Assembly: GCA_017429165.1 (NCBI GenBank)
Contig: JAFRPL010000019.1
Location: forward strand, 56,556-120,555
Source of the DNA: Clostridia bacterium
GTDB lineage: Bacteria; Bacillota; Clostridia; Oscillospirales; CAG-382
Length of the DNA: 64,000 nucleotides
Reading direction: 5' to 3'
The position numbers were made by a program, and so were the translations under genes. The number at the start of each line of letters is the position of its first letter. Positions within the stretch are counted from its first letter, which is position 1. The notes beneath the pieces are model-generated. The model was not told the origin of the DNA and searched no databases. It saw only the letters and a list, made by a program, of their open reading frames with translations. Below are positions 35,420-44,036 of the stretch, piece after piece.

Positions 35420-38400
35420 TTATTTCTTGCGTGAGCGGCGGCGCAGCAATAACACCGTAATAACGCATACCGCGGCGGCAAATGCCGCTATGGCGACGGG
35501 CAGCCAGACTGCAGCGCCGCCTTTTTCTTTTTGCGCTGTTTCCGAAGACTGCGGCTCTTCCGGCGCGGAAGGGGTTTCCTGCGCGGATCCCTCCTCCGCG
35601 GGCGCGGAGCTTTCCGCGGTCTCCGAAGGTTCTTCGGACTGTTCGGGAGCGGCAGACGAGCTTTCTTCCGGCTTTTCGTGCGTGATAACGTTTACCGTGT
35701 ATTCCGCGGCGTCGCCGGTCTCGGCGGTGCAGACGAACGTATAGGTTATGCCGTCTTCGCCGTAGACCGTATGCGTTTCGACTGCTGCGTACCTGCTGTT
35801 GGCGCGCGCGTTTACCGAAACGGTCACGCCCTGCGGCGCATAAACCGTGTATTCCCTGATCTCCGGCGAAAACGCGGGTTCCAGTTCGGCGCCGGTCACG
35901 GTTATGGCGCCGAGCGTGGGATCGGGATCCGGTTCGCGCTTATCGCCGTATTCGGCCTTGAACACGTAAACGAGCGTTTCCGCGGGAGTGACGTAGGTAA
36001 GCGTCACCTCCGTGCCGCCTTCGTCGGCGAGAGCGGTCGGCGAAGTGAAGACGAAGCATTCCGCGGGCGCGCTTATTTCGAGCGCAAGCTCCCGTTCGCC
36101 GCACGGCACGGTGAGCAAATACGAATACACCGACGCGTCGAATTCGAGCTCGGCGTTCGCGCACTTTACTTCAAGCTTTGAGCCCGGCGCGCGCACCGGC
36201 ACCGAAACGGCGGCATCGGCGAGCGAAACGAGTTCGCCGGCTCGATACGCCGACATCCCTTCCAGCCGCAGTTCCGCGTTCTGCAAGTCTTCGGCTGCGC
36301 GCAGATACACGCATATTATATCGCCGTCGGCGCGTTCGACCGCAGGAGAAATGATTTCGAGTTCGCCGCCCGAACGGCGCGTGTATATCTCGCTCACTTT
36401 TTCGGATATGCGGTCGAGCGACAATGAGTTTTTATCGAATCTCAAAACCCCGGCGAACGAGCCGCTACCCTGTTGGGAAACGTCTATATAAACGGGGAAC
36501 ACCGCGCCGGGGCTTATGAAATCGGGCGCCCTGACCGCGACGCCGTACGAAGGTGCGGGCGACGCGATGCGTTCCGTGAGCGGGAAGATCGCTTTGAGAT
36601 CGGCGGAAGTGATCCTTCCGTTGCAGTTGACGTCCAGCGCGGCGGCGATGACGCCGGTCTGCACGCGGCTGCCGCTGAGATGTCTGTAAAGGATATCGAC
36701 GTCGGCGACCGTGATCTTTCCGTCGCGGTCGGCGTCGCCGGCGACGGCGATCTTAAGAGTGTCGGTCAATTTGTCGCCGGAACGTTTCTGCAGCGTCATT
36801 CCGGTGCGCACCGCGCCGTCTTTTACCGCGTTGCCGTAAATGTCAGTCACCACCGTGTTTTCGGGATCGATAATGCGAGAAAGCAGTTCTGGGACAGTCG
36901 TGCCCGCGGTCACTCCCGTAACTATGCCGCTGCGGCGGTCCGCGGTATACGAGTTTTCGGCGAATACCAGAGTCTCACGCGCTACGTTTATGCCGCACTG
37001 CGCGTAAAGCTCGGTGCCTTCCACGCGCGCGGTTATAACGGCGCTGCCGTGTTCCACCGCGGTGACGCGGCCGTTTTCGTCAACGGCGACGGCGGGGGAA
37101 TCGGAAGAATACAAGATATTGCAAACCGCGTCGGCGGGCGTGATCCTGGGCGAAAGCAGCACGCTCTGACCGGGGGCGAGTTCTATTGCGGCGGCGGGGA
37201 GTTCTATTTTTTGCGCGTTGCGCAGCAGTCGGAACGTCACCGTGCGCGATATGCCGAACGGAAACGCCGCGCGCAGTTCGTGCGTGCCGACTATTTCGGT
37301 ATGCGAATCGTTTTCAACGGCTTCGCCGTCCAGATAAAGCCGTCCCATACCGGCGCCGAACGACACCGAATCGTAATAGACGCCGCCGTCGGAAACGCCG
37401 TAGATGTTCAACCCGTTTGCGATATCGCCGGTACAGGACACCGCGGCGAACGTGTTTTCGCCGAAAACAAGCAGTTCGAACGCGGGTGTTATTACGCATT
37501 TCACGCCATATACCGGCGAATCCGAAAGGCGTTCGCCGTCGGATACGCGGTATACGCCGCTTTCGCAAAACGCCGTGCCTCCGCGCGAACAGGACGGGAA
37601 CTCGCCTATTTCCGAAACGGGATCGAGCGCGGCGCCGGCAAACACGTCCGCGCCCACGAAAACGTACTCGTCCGAAACGGCGAACGTGCGGCGGAATTCC
37701 GCCGACACTTTTCCGTACACCGCGCCGGACGCGGGATCATAGACCGAGACCTCGTCGTCGGCGAGCACGCATATCATATCCTTGTACGCGGCTATCTGCC
37801 TTACGTTTTCAAAAAGCGTAACTTCGCGCGCTTCGCCGCCCGAAACCGGCATTTGCAGCAGCGAGCCCTGAACGACGGCGAAGATATCGCCGCCGCAGAG
37901 GCAGATATCGCTCACGTTGCCGGGGAATTCCATGTATTCCCCGGTGTGCGTGGAGTAAACGTATTTCGCCCTTTCGAACACGACGGCGCACCCTTCGCCG
38001 AACGGCGTTATTTTAAACGGCTGATACTTCAGCCACGTCACGCTTTTGAGTTCCAGCGACGCGGGGTCGAGTTCATAAAGTCGGTTATCGCCGTTTGCCG
38101 CGACGAACACCGTGCCGGTGCCGCCGCAGGCGGCGTCGCACACGCGCAGACCGGGCGCAAGCTCGGCGCGGAGCGTAAAATCGTCGGCTGAATCCGCCTT
38201 TCCGGCGAACGCGCTCGCGGGCTTTGCGGCGCCGAAGCAGTACGCCGCCGAAGAAAGTATATACGTCCCGCCGGGCGTGACGGCGGCGGTAAAATCATCG
38301 CAAACGCAGTAATACGAAACGAGCGACGGGAACGCGCCTGCGCGTTCGGCGGTCAAGATATCGTAAACGCCGGCGGCAGTGAGCGCGTATCCGCCCGAGC

Positions 38401-40825
38401 AGGCGAGCAGCCGCTCGGATTCGGGCGCGCGGAAACACGGCGCGCCGAAATCTTCTTTATAAACGTCGCCGCCCACGCAGACGTACGTTCCGCTTGCGGA
38501 AAGCGAAAAATAACCGGGTTCGCAGGCGAGCTCGCGCTCGTTCCATGCGCCGGAAGCGTATTCGTAGATCACGCCCGGGGTATAGGCGGAATACGCGTAC
38601 ACCTTATCTTCCGCCGAAGCCAGCAGCACTGAACGGCCGCCGGTGAAAAGCGGATCGTTTTTGTCTTCGCCGCGGTAGACCGCGCCCGATTCGTCGGCGA
38701 AGAACACGTCTCCGCCGCACAGGCACGCGGCGGCGATGTTTTCGTCTTCCGCAAAGAATTCGCCCGCGTCGCCTTCGCCGAACAGGATATCGTTTCTTTC
38801 GAACGCGCGCCAGCCGCAGGAATGGACGGCGCAGACGCGGCCGCCTTCGGCAAACACGCCGACTATCTCGCCGGGCAGAGTCATTTCGCGCAGCGGAGCG
38901 GTCAGATCTTCGAGCGCGTAAAGCGTGAGCGTGGCGCCGCCGGGTTCCCAGCAGGCGGCGTATCCGTAAGCGGGGTCGAAAAACGCCTTGCCTTCGGCAA
39001 GCGCGCCGGTCAGCGGCGCGTGCTCGTTATGCAGCGAAAACGCGAATTCGCGCTCGGTCTCGCCGGTGATATCGGTCACTTTTATCCTGTGCTCGCCGTC
39101 AGTATAAACGTAAGCGACGCCTTCGAATTCGACGCCGTCGAGGTAGGTCTTGCCTTTGCCCGCCGCGATGATTTCAACAGGCCCGGAATAAACGCCTTCC
39201 GGCGACGCGCCGTATATGACGGGGAGCGAATTTGAAATGGAAAACGAGGTCCCGACTTTGTTGCCGTACGGGCCCGTGAGTTCGAAAAAGTGGTCGCCGC
39301 GGCGCGTGATACGCGTGCCGGAAACGTATTTGACGCCGTCGAGCAGCGCGCTGCCGCGTTCGAAAACGAACGCCACCCAGCCTTCGCCTTTTTCGGTGGT
39401 GAACGTCAAAGGCAGCGTATCCACAAAGAATTCAAACGTCGCTTCGCCGCGCGCGTCGGTCACGGTAAGGACGTGCCGCCCCTGCGAGAATATGATCTCG
39501 CCGCTTTCGTACGGTTCGCCGTCGAGCAGCGCCGTACAGTTTTCGAACCGCGCCGACATTTCGGAAAAATACGCGCCGTTCATCCGCACGCCTTCGACGT
39601 ACGGCATATTTGCGCATTCGAGCAGCGCGGGGATATACAGATTCCCCCAGCCGTCGTTTTCGCCGCGTCTGCCGTCGGCGGCGTATTCCAGTATTTTTTC
39701 AAAACGTTTTGAATCTATTTTTTCGCCGCGCTTTTCGATACACAGCGCCGCGGCGGCGGAAACGTAAGCGGTGGAAAAAGAAGTGCCCTGCGGCATATCT
39801 TCCGCGTCCGTTCCGGCGAATACCGCGAGTCCCTCGCCCGGGGCGCAGATATCGACTTTGTCGTTATATTGCGAAAACGCGCTCATCTTTCCGTCCGCGC
39901 CGAAAGATCCCACGCTTACGACGTCTTCGAACGACGCGGGATACGAATATCTGCCGGCGTATTCCGGGTCGGCTCCCTCGTTGCCCGCCGAAGCGACGAG
40001 CACGCATCCTTTGCCCGCGGCGTAGGCGACCGCTTCGCTTTCGGCGGCGTTTTCTATATATCCGCCGAACGACATGTTGATAATATCGGCGCCCGCGTCG
40101 GCGGCGTAATACAGACTTTCGACAAGGTGCGAAGTCTTTATTTTTTTGCCGTCGCCGGTTATGCGCACCGGCAGCAGAGTTGCGCCCTGCGCCGCGCCGT
40201 AGCCCTCGCCGCAGATTATACGGCACACCGCGGTGCCGTGGCCGGCTTCGTCCGCCGTGACTCCGTCGGCTCCGGTCACGGCGTCCCACCCGGGCAGGAT
40301 ATCGGCGTGCGCGAGCTGCTCGCACGTGCGGTCCACGCCGCTGTCGAGCACTGCGATCATCACTCCCCTGCCGCCTTCGTTGACGGGCAGAGTCCCTATG
40401 GCGCCGAGTTCATACGGTATGTCTTCTTCGCCGCAGAACGAAATATCGGTGTCTTCGTCGGGCACGCAGTAAAGCAGCGCGCCGCCGCAGATATCGCGCG
40501 CGATCTGCGCCGGAACGCCCACCGCGAACACCATCTGAGCCGTATAGGCGAGCGGGCGGAAAGCTCCGAGTTTATTAAGCATTTCCAGCGCCTCGGCAGG
40601 CGAAACGCTTTTTCTGAACGCCAGCACCGCGCGTTCGCCTTCTTCAGGCAGTTCGCATACCGGCGCGCCGGTATCTCCCGCGATAAAGCGGGATCTCAGC
40701 TCGTCAAAGCGCGAAAAAACGCTCACGGATCCCGCCTTTACGGCAAAAATGCCGCAATGAGCAAGGGCGGTAAGCGTTATCACCGCCGCAAGGAAAGCTA
40801 TGAGCGTTGTTTTTAAAATCTTCAT
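35420..40825 (-). CDS. Giant cell-surface subtilase with Big_2, dockerin and cohesin-like domains
   Basis: An 1801-residue exported serine protease. Signal sequence (1-30); S8 domain (about 150-390) with Asp161 (VLDSGVD), His196 (GHGTAV), Asn282 (ASAGNEG) and Ser349 (GTSFSTA, with Ala where Pro is usual). Residues about 400-620 are short beta modules; about 620-1200 form WD/propeller-like repeats without a family name I recognise. A Big_2 domain follows (about 1210-1275), then a type I dockerin with two calcium loops (DADRDGKITVAD near 1363, DVNCNGRITSAD near 1397), a cohesin-like domain (about 1430-1550) and a cadherin-like sandwich (SPEIREYTVYAPQG). A Glu/Ser/Pro-rich spacer precedes a C-terminal membrane helix and RRRSRKK. 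Role inferred: surface-anchored processing or scaffold protease. Confidence 0.85.
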   Translation of the reverse strand: MKILKTTLIAFLAAVITLTALAHCGIFAVKAGSVSVFSRFDELRSRFIAGDTGAPVCELPEEGERAVLAFRKSVSPAEALEMLNKLGAFRPLAYTAQMVFAVGVPAQIARDICGGALLYCVPDEDTDISFCGEEDIPYELGAIGTLPVNEGGRGVMIAVLDSGVDRTCEQLAHADILPGWDAVTGADGVTADEAGHGTAVCRIICGEGYGAAQGATLLPVRITGDGKKIKTSHLVESLYYAADAGADIINMSFGGYIENAAESEAVAYAAGKGCVLVASAGNEGADPEYAGRYSYPASFEDVVSVGSFGADGKMSAFSQYNDKVDICAPGEGLAVFAGTDAEDMPQGTSFSTAYVSAAAALCIEKRGEKIDSKRFEKILEYAADGRRGENDGWGNLYIPALLECANMPYVEGVRMNGAYFSEMSARFENCTALLDGEPYESGEIIFSQGRHVLTVTDARGEATFEFFVDTLPLTFTTEKGEGWVAFVFERGSALLDGVKYVSGTRITRRGDHFFELTGPYGNKVGTSFSISNSLPVIYGASPEGVYSGPVEIIAAGKGKTYLDGVEFEGVAYVYTDGEHRIKVTDITGETEREFAFSLHNEHAPLTGALAEGKAFFDPAYGYAACWEPGGATLTLYALEDLTAPLREMTLPGEIVGVFAEGGRVCAVHSCGWRAFERNDILFGEGDAGEFFAEDENIAAACLCGGDVFFADESGAVYRGEDKNDPLFTGGRSVLLASAEDKVYAYSAYTPGVIYEYASGAWNERELACEPGYFSLSASGTYVCVGGDVYKEDFGAPCFRAPESERLLACSGGYALTAAGVYDILTAERAGAFPSLVSYYCVCDDFTAAVTPGGTYILSSAAYCFGAAKPASAFAGKADSADDFTLRAELAPGLRVCDAACGGTGTVFVAANGDNRLYELDPASLELKSVTWLKYQPFKITPFGEGCAVVFERAKYVYSTHTGEYMEFPGNVSDICLCGGDIFAVVQGSLLQMPVSGGEAREVTLFENVRQIAAYKDMICVLADDEVSVYDPASGAVYGKVSAEFRRTFAVSDEYVFVGADVFAGAALDPVSEIGEFPSCSRGGTAFCESGVYRVSDGERLSDSPVYGVKCVITPAFELLVFGENTFAAVSCTGDIANGLNIYGVSDGGVYYDSVSFGAGMGRLYLDGEAVENDSHTEIVGTHELRAAFPFGISRTVTFRLLRNAQKIELPAAAIELAPGQSVLLSPRITPADAVCNILYSSDSPAVAVDENGRVTAVEHGSAVITARVEGTELYAQCGINVARETLVFAENSYTADRRSGIVTGVTAGTTVPELLSRIIDPENTVVTDIYGNAVKDGAVRTGMTLQKRSGDKLTDTLKIAVAGDADRDGKITVADVDILYRHLSGSRVQTGVIAAALDVNCNGRITSADLKAIFPLTERIASPAPSYGVAVRAPDFISPGAVFPVYIDVSQQGSGSFAGVLRFDKNSLSLDRISEKVSEIYTRRSGGELEIISPAVERADGDIICVYLRAAEDLQNAELRLEGMSAYRAGELVSLADAAVSVPVRAPGSKLEVKCANAELEFDASVYSYLLTVPCGERELALEISAPAECFVFTSPTALADEGGTEVTLTYVTPAETLVYVFKAEYGDKREPDPDPTLGAITVTGAELEPAFSPEIREYTVYAPQGVTVSVNARANSRYAAVETHTVYGEDGITYTFVCTAETGDAAEYTVNVITHEKPEESSSAAPEQSEEPSETAESSAPAEEGSAQETPSAPEEPQSSETAQKEKGGAAVWLPVAIAAFAAAVCVITVLLLRRRSRKK

Positions 40826-40849
40826 TTTGTTTATACAGAACTTCGGACC

Positions 40850-41566
40850 TCAGCACGCGATGATCTTTTGGATCTCGGCGCCGAACTTTTTGTGTTCCGT
40901 GTCGTCGTATATGAACAGCGGCGGCAGTACCGAAGCGCCCGCTCCGCCGCCTTTGCGGAATTCCGCGAGCAGCAGCGAGGGCGGCGAAACGCGGTCCGGG
41001 TGGACGAACCGCAGCCTTTTGAGCGCGAGCCCGTTCCCGCCCGCGGCGGCGAGCAGCCGCTGAACGTATTCCGGACGGTAAACGCAGCAGAATCTGCCGC
41101 CGTACTTGAGCAGATACGCGGCGGCGGCGCAGAAACCGCCTATGTCGGAAGCGGTCTCGTGGAACGCGGCGTGTTTGAGTCCGCTTTCGTTGGTCACGCC
41201 CGTTCCGGCCGGAAGATACGGCGGATTGCTGACGCACAGCCCGAACGTCCCCGCTCCGAAAAACCGCTTTACGTCCGCCACGTCGGCGCAGACGCACGAA
41301 TATTCCCGCGAAAAACCGTTCTGCCCGGCGTTGCGCACGGCGAGACGCGCATATTCGGACGATATCTCCACGCCCGTGACGTTCTTCGCCTTGCCCGCAG
41401 CCAGAAGCAAAAGTCCTATGACTCCGCTGCCGGAGCCCAGATCGACCGCGTTACTGCAGCGCGGGCAGAATTCCGAAACGAGCAGCGAATCGGTGCCGAA
41501 ACGTATGCCGCCGGCGAATTCGGTCAGCTTTATGCCGTAATTGACGGCGGTGGTAACAGTGTTCAC
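40850..41566 (-). CDS. tRNA1(Val) (adenine-N6)-methyltransferase-like protein (TrmN6/YfiC type)
   Basis: SAM-dependent N6-adenine methyltransferase of 238 residues. The N-terminus GGIRFGTDSLLVSEF matches the TrmN6 pattern; SAM motif I is VDLGSGSGVIGLLLL and motif IV is SNPPYLPAG (NPPY). Start is GTG at 41566 with GGGTGA upstream; no ATG is nearby. The gene ends 24 bp before the subtilase start, and the ferredoxin gene lies upstream beyond an inverted repeat. Confidence 0.85.
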   Translation of the reverse strand: MNTVTTAVNYGIKLTEFAGGIRFGTDSLLVSEFCPRCSNAVDLGSGSGVIGLLLLAAGKAKNVTGVEISSEYARLAVRNAGQNGFSREYSCVCADVADVKRFFGAGTFGLCVSNPPYLPAGTGVTNESGLKHAAFHETASDIGGFCAAAAYLLKYGGRFCCVYRPEYVQRLLAAAGGNGLALKRLRFVHPDRVSPPSLLLAEFRKGGGAGASVLPPLFIYDDTEHKKFGAEIQKIIAC

Positions 41567-41585
41567 TAAAATTCACCCACAGATA

Positions 41586-41619
41586 ACTTTACCCATAGAC
41601 GTGAATCTATGGGTAAAGT
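41586..41619. repeat. Thirteen-bp inverted repeat between ferredoxin and methyltransferase genes
   Basis: Arms ACTTTACCCATAG and CTATGGGTAAAGT around an 8-base loop. On the minus strand, where both neighbours lie, no T run follows (TATCTGTGG), so simple termination is not well supported; on the plus strand GTTTGTTTGTT follows. Confidence 0.6.
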
Positions 41620-41643
41620 GTGTTTGTTTGTTAAGCCGTTCTG

Positions 41644-41817
41644 TCAGCCTTTGGGGGCGTCAACGGGGCAAACGCCGGCGCATGTACCGCAATCGAGGCA
41701 CTGATCGGGATCGATTATGTATTTGCCGTCTTCGTCGACGGTGATGGCGGAAACCGGGCATTCTGCTTCGCAGGTGCCGCAGCCGAGACACAGCTCTTTG
41801 TCAATTACGTATGCCAT
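41644..41817 (-). CDS. Small 2[4Fe-4S] ferredoxin (57 aa)
   Basis: Electron carrier of the clostridial type. Two CxxCxxCxxxCP clusters are complete: CLGCGTCEAECP (C10, C13, C16, C20) and CLDCGTCAGVCP (C40, C43, C46, C50). The start at 41817 follows GGAGGTG. It has its own promoter (41848-41876). Redox partner unknown; length and Cys spacing are standard. Confidence 0.95.
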   Translation of the reverse strand: MAYVIDKELCLGCGTCEAECPVSAITVDEDGKYIIDPDQCLDCGTCAGVCPVDAPKG

Positions 41818-41847
41818 AAAAACACACCTCCGTTTTGGGTTTGATTT

Positions 41848-41876
41848 ATAATAACACGTTTTTTTGAATAATGCAA
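41848..41876 (-). promoter_or_regulatory. Promoter for the ferredoxin gene
   Basis: Minus-strand TTGCAT (41871-41876), 17-bp spacer, TATTAT (41848-41853). Confidence 0.6.
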
Positions 41877-41886
41877 TAGCTTTTTA

Positions 41887-42855
41887 TTATTTTTCTTCCT
41901 CGGCGGCAAGATCTTTTATGCCTTTTTGCCAGTTGGGGATCTTGACCGTGACCTTGTTGCTGCTGTAATACGCCGAAGGATAAGTGACCTGCTTGACGCT
42001 GTACAGGCTGTATGCGAACAGCAGCCGCGAATACTTGAGCACGTCCGAAAGCGGAATATCGGTGCGCACCGAGCCGTGCAGCTTGGCGAGCGTGGTGGTG
42101 TCGGTGCCGATGCCCGCTATGGAGCACACGACGTGGAAAATGCTCATGCCCAGCGTGGAATCCTGGAAATAATAGTCGGTGACCGACTGGTCGTCGGCGT
42201 AGGAATTGAACACGGGACCGATGTTTTCGGTGTCGAGCATGACGCTTCCGCTCAGGGTCTTGTACATCTCTTCGCTCTTGTCTTCGATATCTATAAAGCT
42301 GGGATCCAGATACCTGACCTGATACGGTATGTTGACGGTTATGTGCGAGCCGGCTTTTTCGGCGGCGGAAACGAGCGCCACGAGAGAATCGGTATTACAG
42401 ATTATGTAGTGCCTGAGTTCCCTGCCCACCAGCGGCGAAAGCTTGCGCAGCATATAGTCGGCGTTATTGGCGCCGAGCTGGGAAGCCAGCGTGCGGTATA
42501 TACCGCCGTCCTTTACGTGCAGGTCGACCGGTATGCGGCATACCGTATAAGTCTTGTTGAGTTCCGAGACCGAAACGAAAATGAGCGAGCATACCGCGCC
42601 GGCGTCGTTCTTTGCGGCTATGATGCATTCGAACACGTTATCCTCGACCGCCGGCTGTTCGTCGGAAGAAGATTCGGAAGAAGTGTTTTCGCCGCCCGAC
42701 GATTCTTCGGCGGGTTCGGACGATTCCTCGGCGGATACTTCGGGTTCGGGGAACAGCACGGCTCTTATATCCGGCAGCGCCTTATAGGCGATAAAGCCGA
42801 ACACGAGCAGCATTATTATAAAAGTCAATATAAAATTCCTGAACGCTGCGGACAT
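41887..42855 (-). CDS. LytR-CpsA-Psr (LCP)-like membrane protein, active-site motif altered
   Basis: A 322-residue protein with an N-terminal membrane helix (about 8-28), a Glu/Ser linker (AEESSEPAEESSGGENTSSE) and an extracytoplasmic domain resembling LCP enzymes, which attach teichoic acids or capsule to peptidoglycan. The central strand LNKTYTVCRIPVDLHV corresponds to the LCP segment normally reading IPRDT; the Arg is replaced by Val. The domain otherwise keeps the family order. Start at 42855 fits GGAGGTG at 7-nt spacing; the upstream GTG at 42864 overlaps that site. Function may be lost or changed; assignment is moderate. Confidence 0.6.
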   Translation of the reverse strand: MSAAFRNFILTFIIMLLVFGFIAYKALPDIRAVLFPEPEVSAEESSEPAEESSGGENTSSESSSDEQPAVEDNVFECIIAAKNDAGAVCSLIFVSVSELNKTYTVCRIPVDLHVKDGGIYRTLASQLGANNADYMLRKLSPLVGRELRHYIICNTDSLVALVSAAEKAGSHITVNIPYQVRYLDPSFIDIEDKSEEMYKTLSGSVMLDTENIGPVFNSYADDQSVTDYYFQDSTLGMSIFHVVCSIAGIGTDTTTLAKLHGSVRTDIPLSDVLKYSRLLFAYSLYSVKQVTYPSAYYSSNKVTVKIPNWQKGIKDLAAEEEK

Positions 42856-42895
42856 TTGACGCACCTCCGGAAAACATTGCGTGACGTTCTACGCT

Positions 42896-42924
42896 ATTAT
42901 AAAACAAATTTATCGTTTTGTCAA
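42896..42924 (-). promoter_or_regulatory. Promoter for the LCP-like gene
   Basis: Minus-strand consensus TTGACA (42919-42924), 17-bp spacer, TATAAT (42896-42901). Confidence 0.75.
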
Positions 42925-42974
42925 ATGAATAATTGTTTCACATCAGGCGGTATTTGTAAACTTTTTGCCGTAAT

Positions 42975-43973
42975 TCAATGAGAAAAGCATTCGAACAGCG
43001 CTTTGGCGCAGAGCATAAGCTCGCGCGGGAGCAGCGGCGGCGAGCACAGGGTCACCGTGTCGCTGCGCATCACGGGGAAAGCGGGAGTGAGATGCGCCAC
43101 CCCGCCCGAAAGCGAATACAGCAGTTCTCCGCCGCAAAGGTCGCACATCAGCCGGGAATAAGACGCTAAAAACAGCGTTTCGGCGCATTTTTCGCCCGGG
43201 AGGTCGTTCGCCGGGGATTCGGGGTCGAGCAGGCGGCAGAAGCGCGCGCCGTTTTGGTCCGATACCGAAAACATCATGTCCGCCGAAACGCCCGATTTGC
43301 CGCGGTCGATCCTGATTTCGACAAGTCTTCCGTTTGTGAGCGAAAACGCCAGCGCCAGCAGCGAAAGCACCGCATATGCGAGATCCTTGCGCGAAACGAA
43401 CACCGGAGCTTCGCCGAGGTCGCCGGTGCATACTACGCCGAGCCCTGAACCCGCGAGAGCGTCGGAAGCCGCAGCGGCGCAGCTGCGCACCGCCTGTGTA
43501 AAATCGACGGGCGCGAATTTTTCGCTGAGCGGGAGCAGCGCCCGCGTGATATATTCGTTTATGCGCTGCTGCAGGAACACGGCGCGCCTGAGCCGCGGCA
43601 TGTTTTCGGGTTCCACGCACGGTGCGGCGCAGATGGAATCCAGCCCGGCAAACACCTCGCGCGTGAGTTCGCGCACCTCCTGCGCGCGCTTTACGAGCGC
43701 CGCGGTCACCGAATTAATTCGCACGATATATCTTTCGCCGCAGCGGTAGACCACCGCTCCGACCGGCGCGGGGCAGAAGCAGGTGATGGCAGTGCTTTCA
43801 CCGTCGTTGAGAGCGCGAAGCGCGTTCATGCCAGCCGTATCGGTGATGTCGCTCATGCTTTTACCCATCCTAAGCGCCGCGAAACGGCTGGACGAGGTGA
43901 AGTTTTTTGAAATTATCCTGAGTTCCGGCCCCAGGTCGAACGAAGGAAAGACGACGTTTTCGATATACGCCAT
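42975..43973 (-). CDS. Hypothetical cytoplasmic protein with histidine-kinase-like layout
   Basis: A 332-residue soluble protein. The order, an N-terminal ligand-domain-like region (10-105), a helical pair (about 120-160, RRAVFLQQRINEYITRALLP) and an alpha/beta C-terminal domain (about 165-310), resembles sensor kinases. However, the helix lacks a phospho-acceptor His at the usual place and the G-box ATP motifs are weak. I cannot assign a family. It lies 63 bp after clpX, beyond a likely terminator, and in front of the LCP-like gene. Confidence 0.5.
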   Translation of the reverse strand: MAYIENVVFPSFDLGPELRIISKNFTSSSRFAALRMGKSMSDITDTAGMNALRALNDGESTAITCFCPAPVGAVVYRCGERYIVRINSVTAALVKRAQEVRELTREVFAGLDSICAAPCVEPENMPRLRRAVFLQQRINEYITRALLPLSEKFAPVDFTQAVRSCAAAASDALAGSGLGVVCTGDLGEAPVFVSRKDLAYAVLSLLALAFSLTNGRLVEIRIDRGKSGVSADMMFSVSDQNGARFCRLLDPESPANDLPGEKCAETLFLASYSRLMCDLCGGELLYSLSGGVAHLTPAFPVMRSDTVTLCSPPLLPRELMLCAKALFECFSH

Positions 43974-44000
43974 ATCAAACCGTCCTGTGTTTTGTTATTG

Positions 44001-44032
44001 TAAAAAGATCATGCGGAGAATAATCCCCGCAT
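44001..44032 (-). terminator. Terminator after clpX
   Basis: On the minus strand ATGCGG...CCGCAT with a small internal mismatch (44011-44032), followed by GATCTTTTTA. Confidence 0.65.
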
Positions 44033-44036
44033 AAGA

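Noticed and set aside
36473..38191. Long plus-strand frame opposite the subtilase
   Set aside because: Aromatic- and Arg-rich antisense translation without ribosome site or domain.
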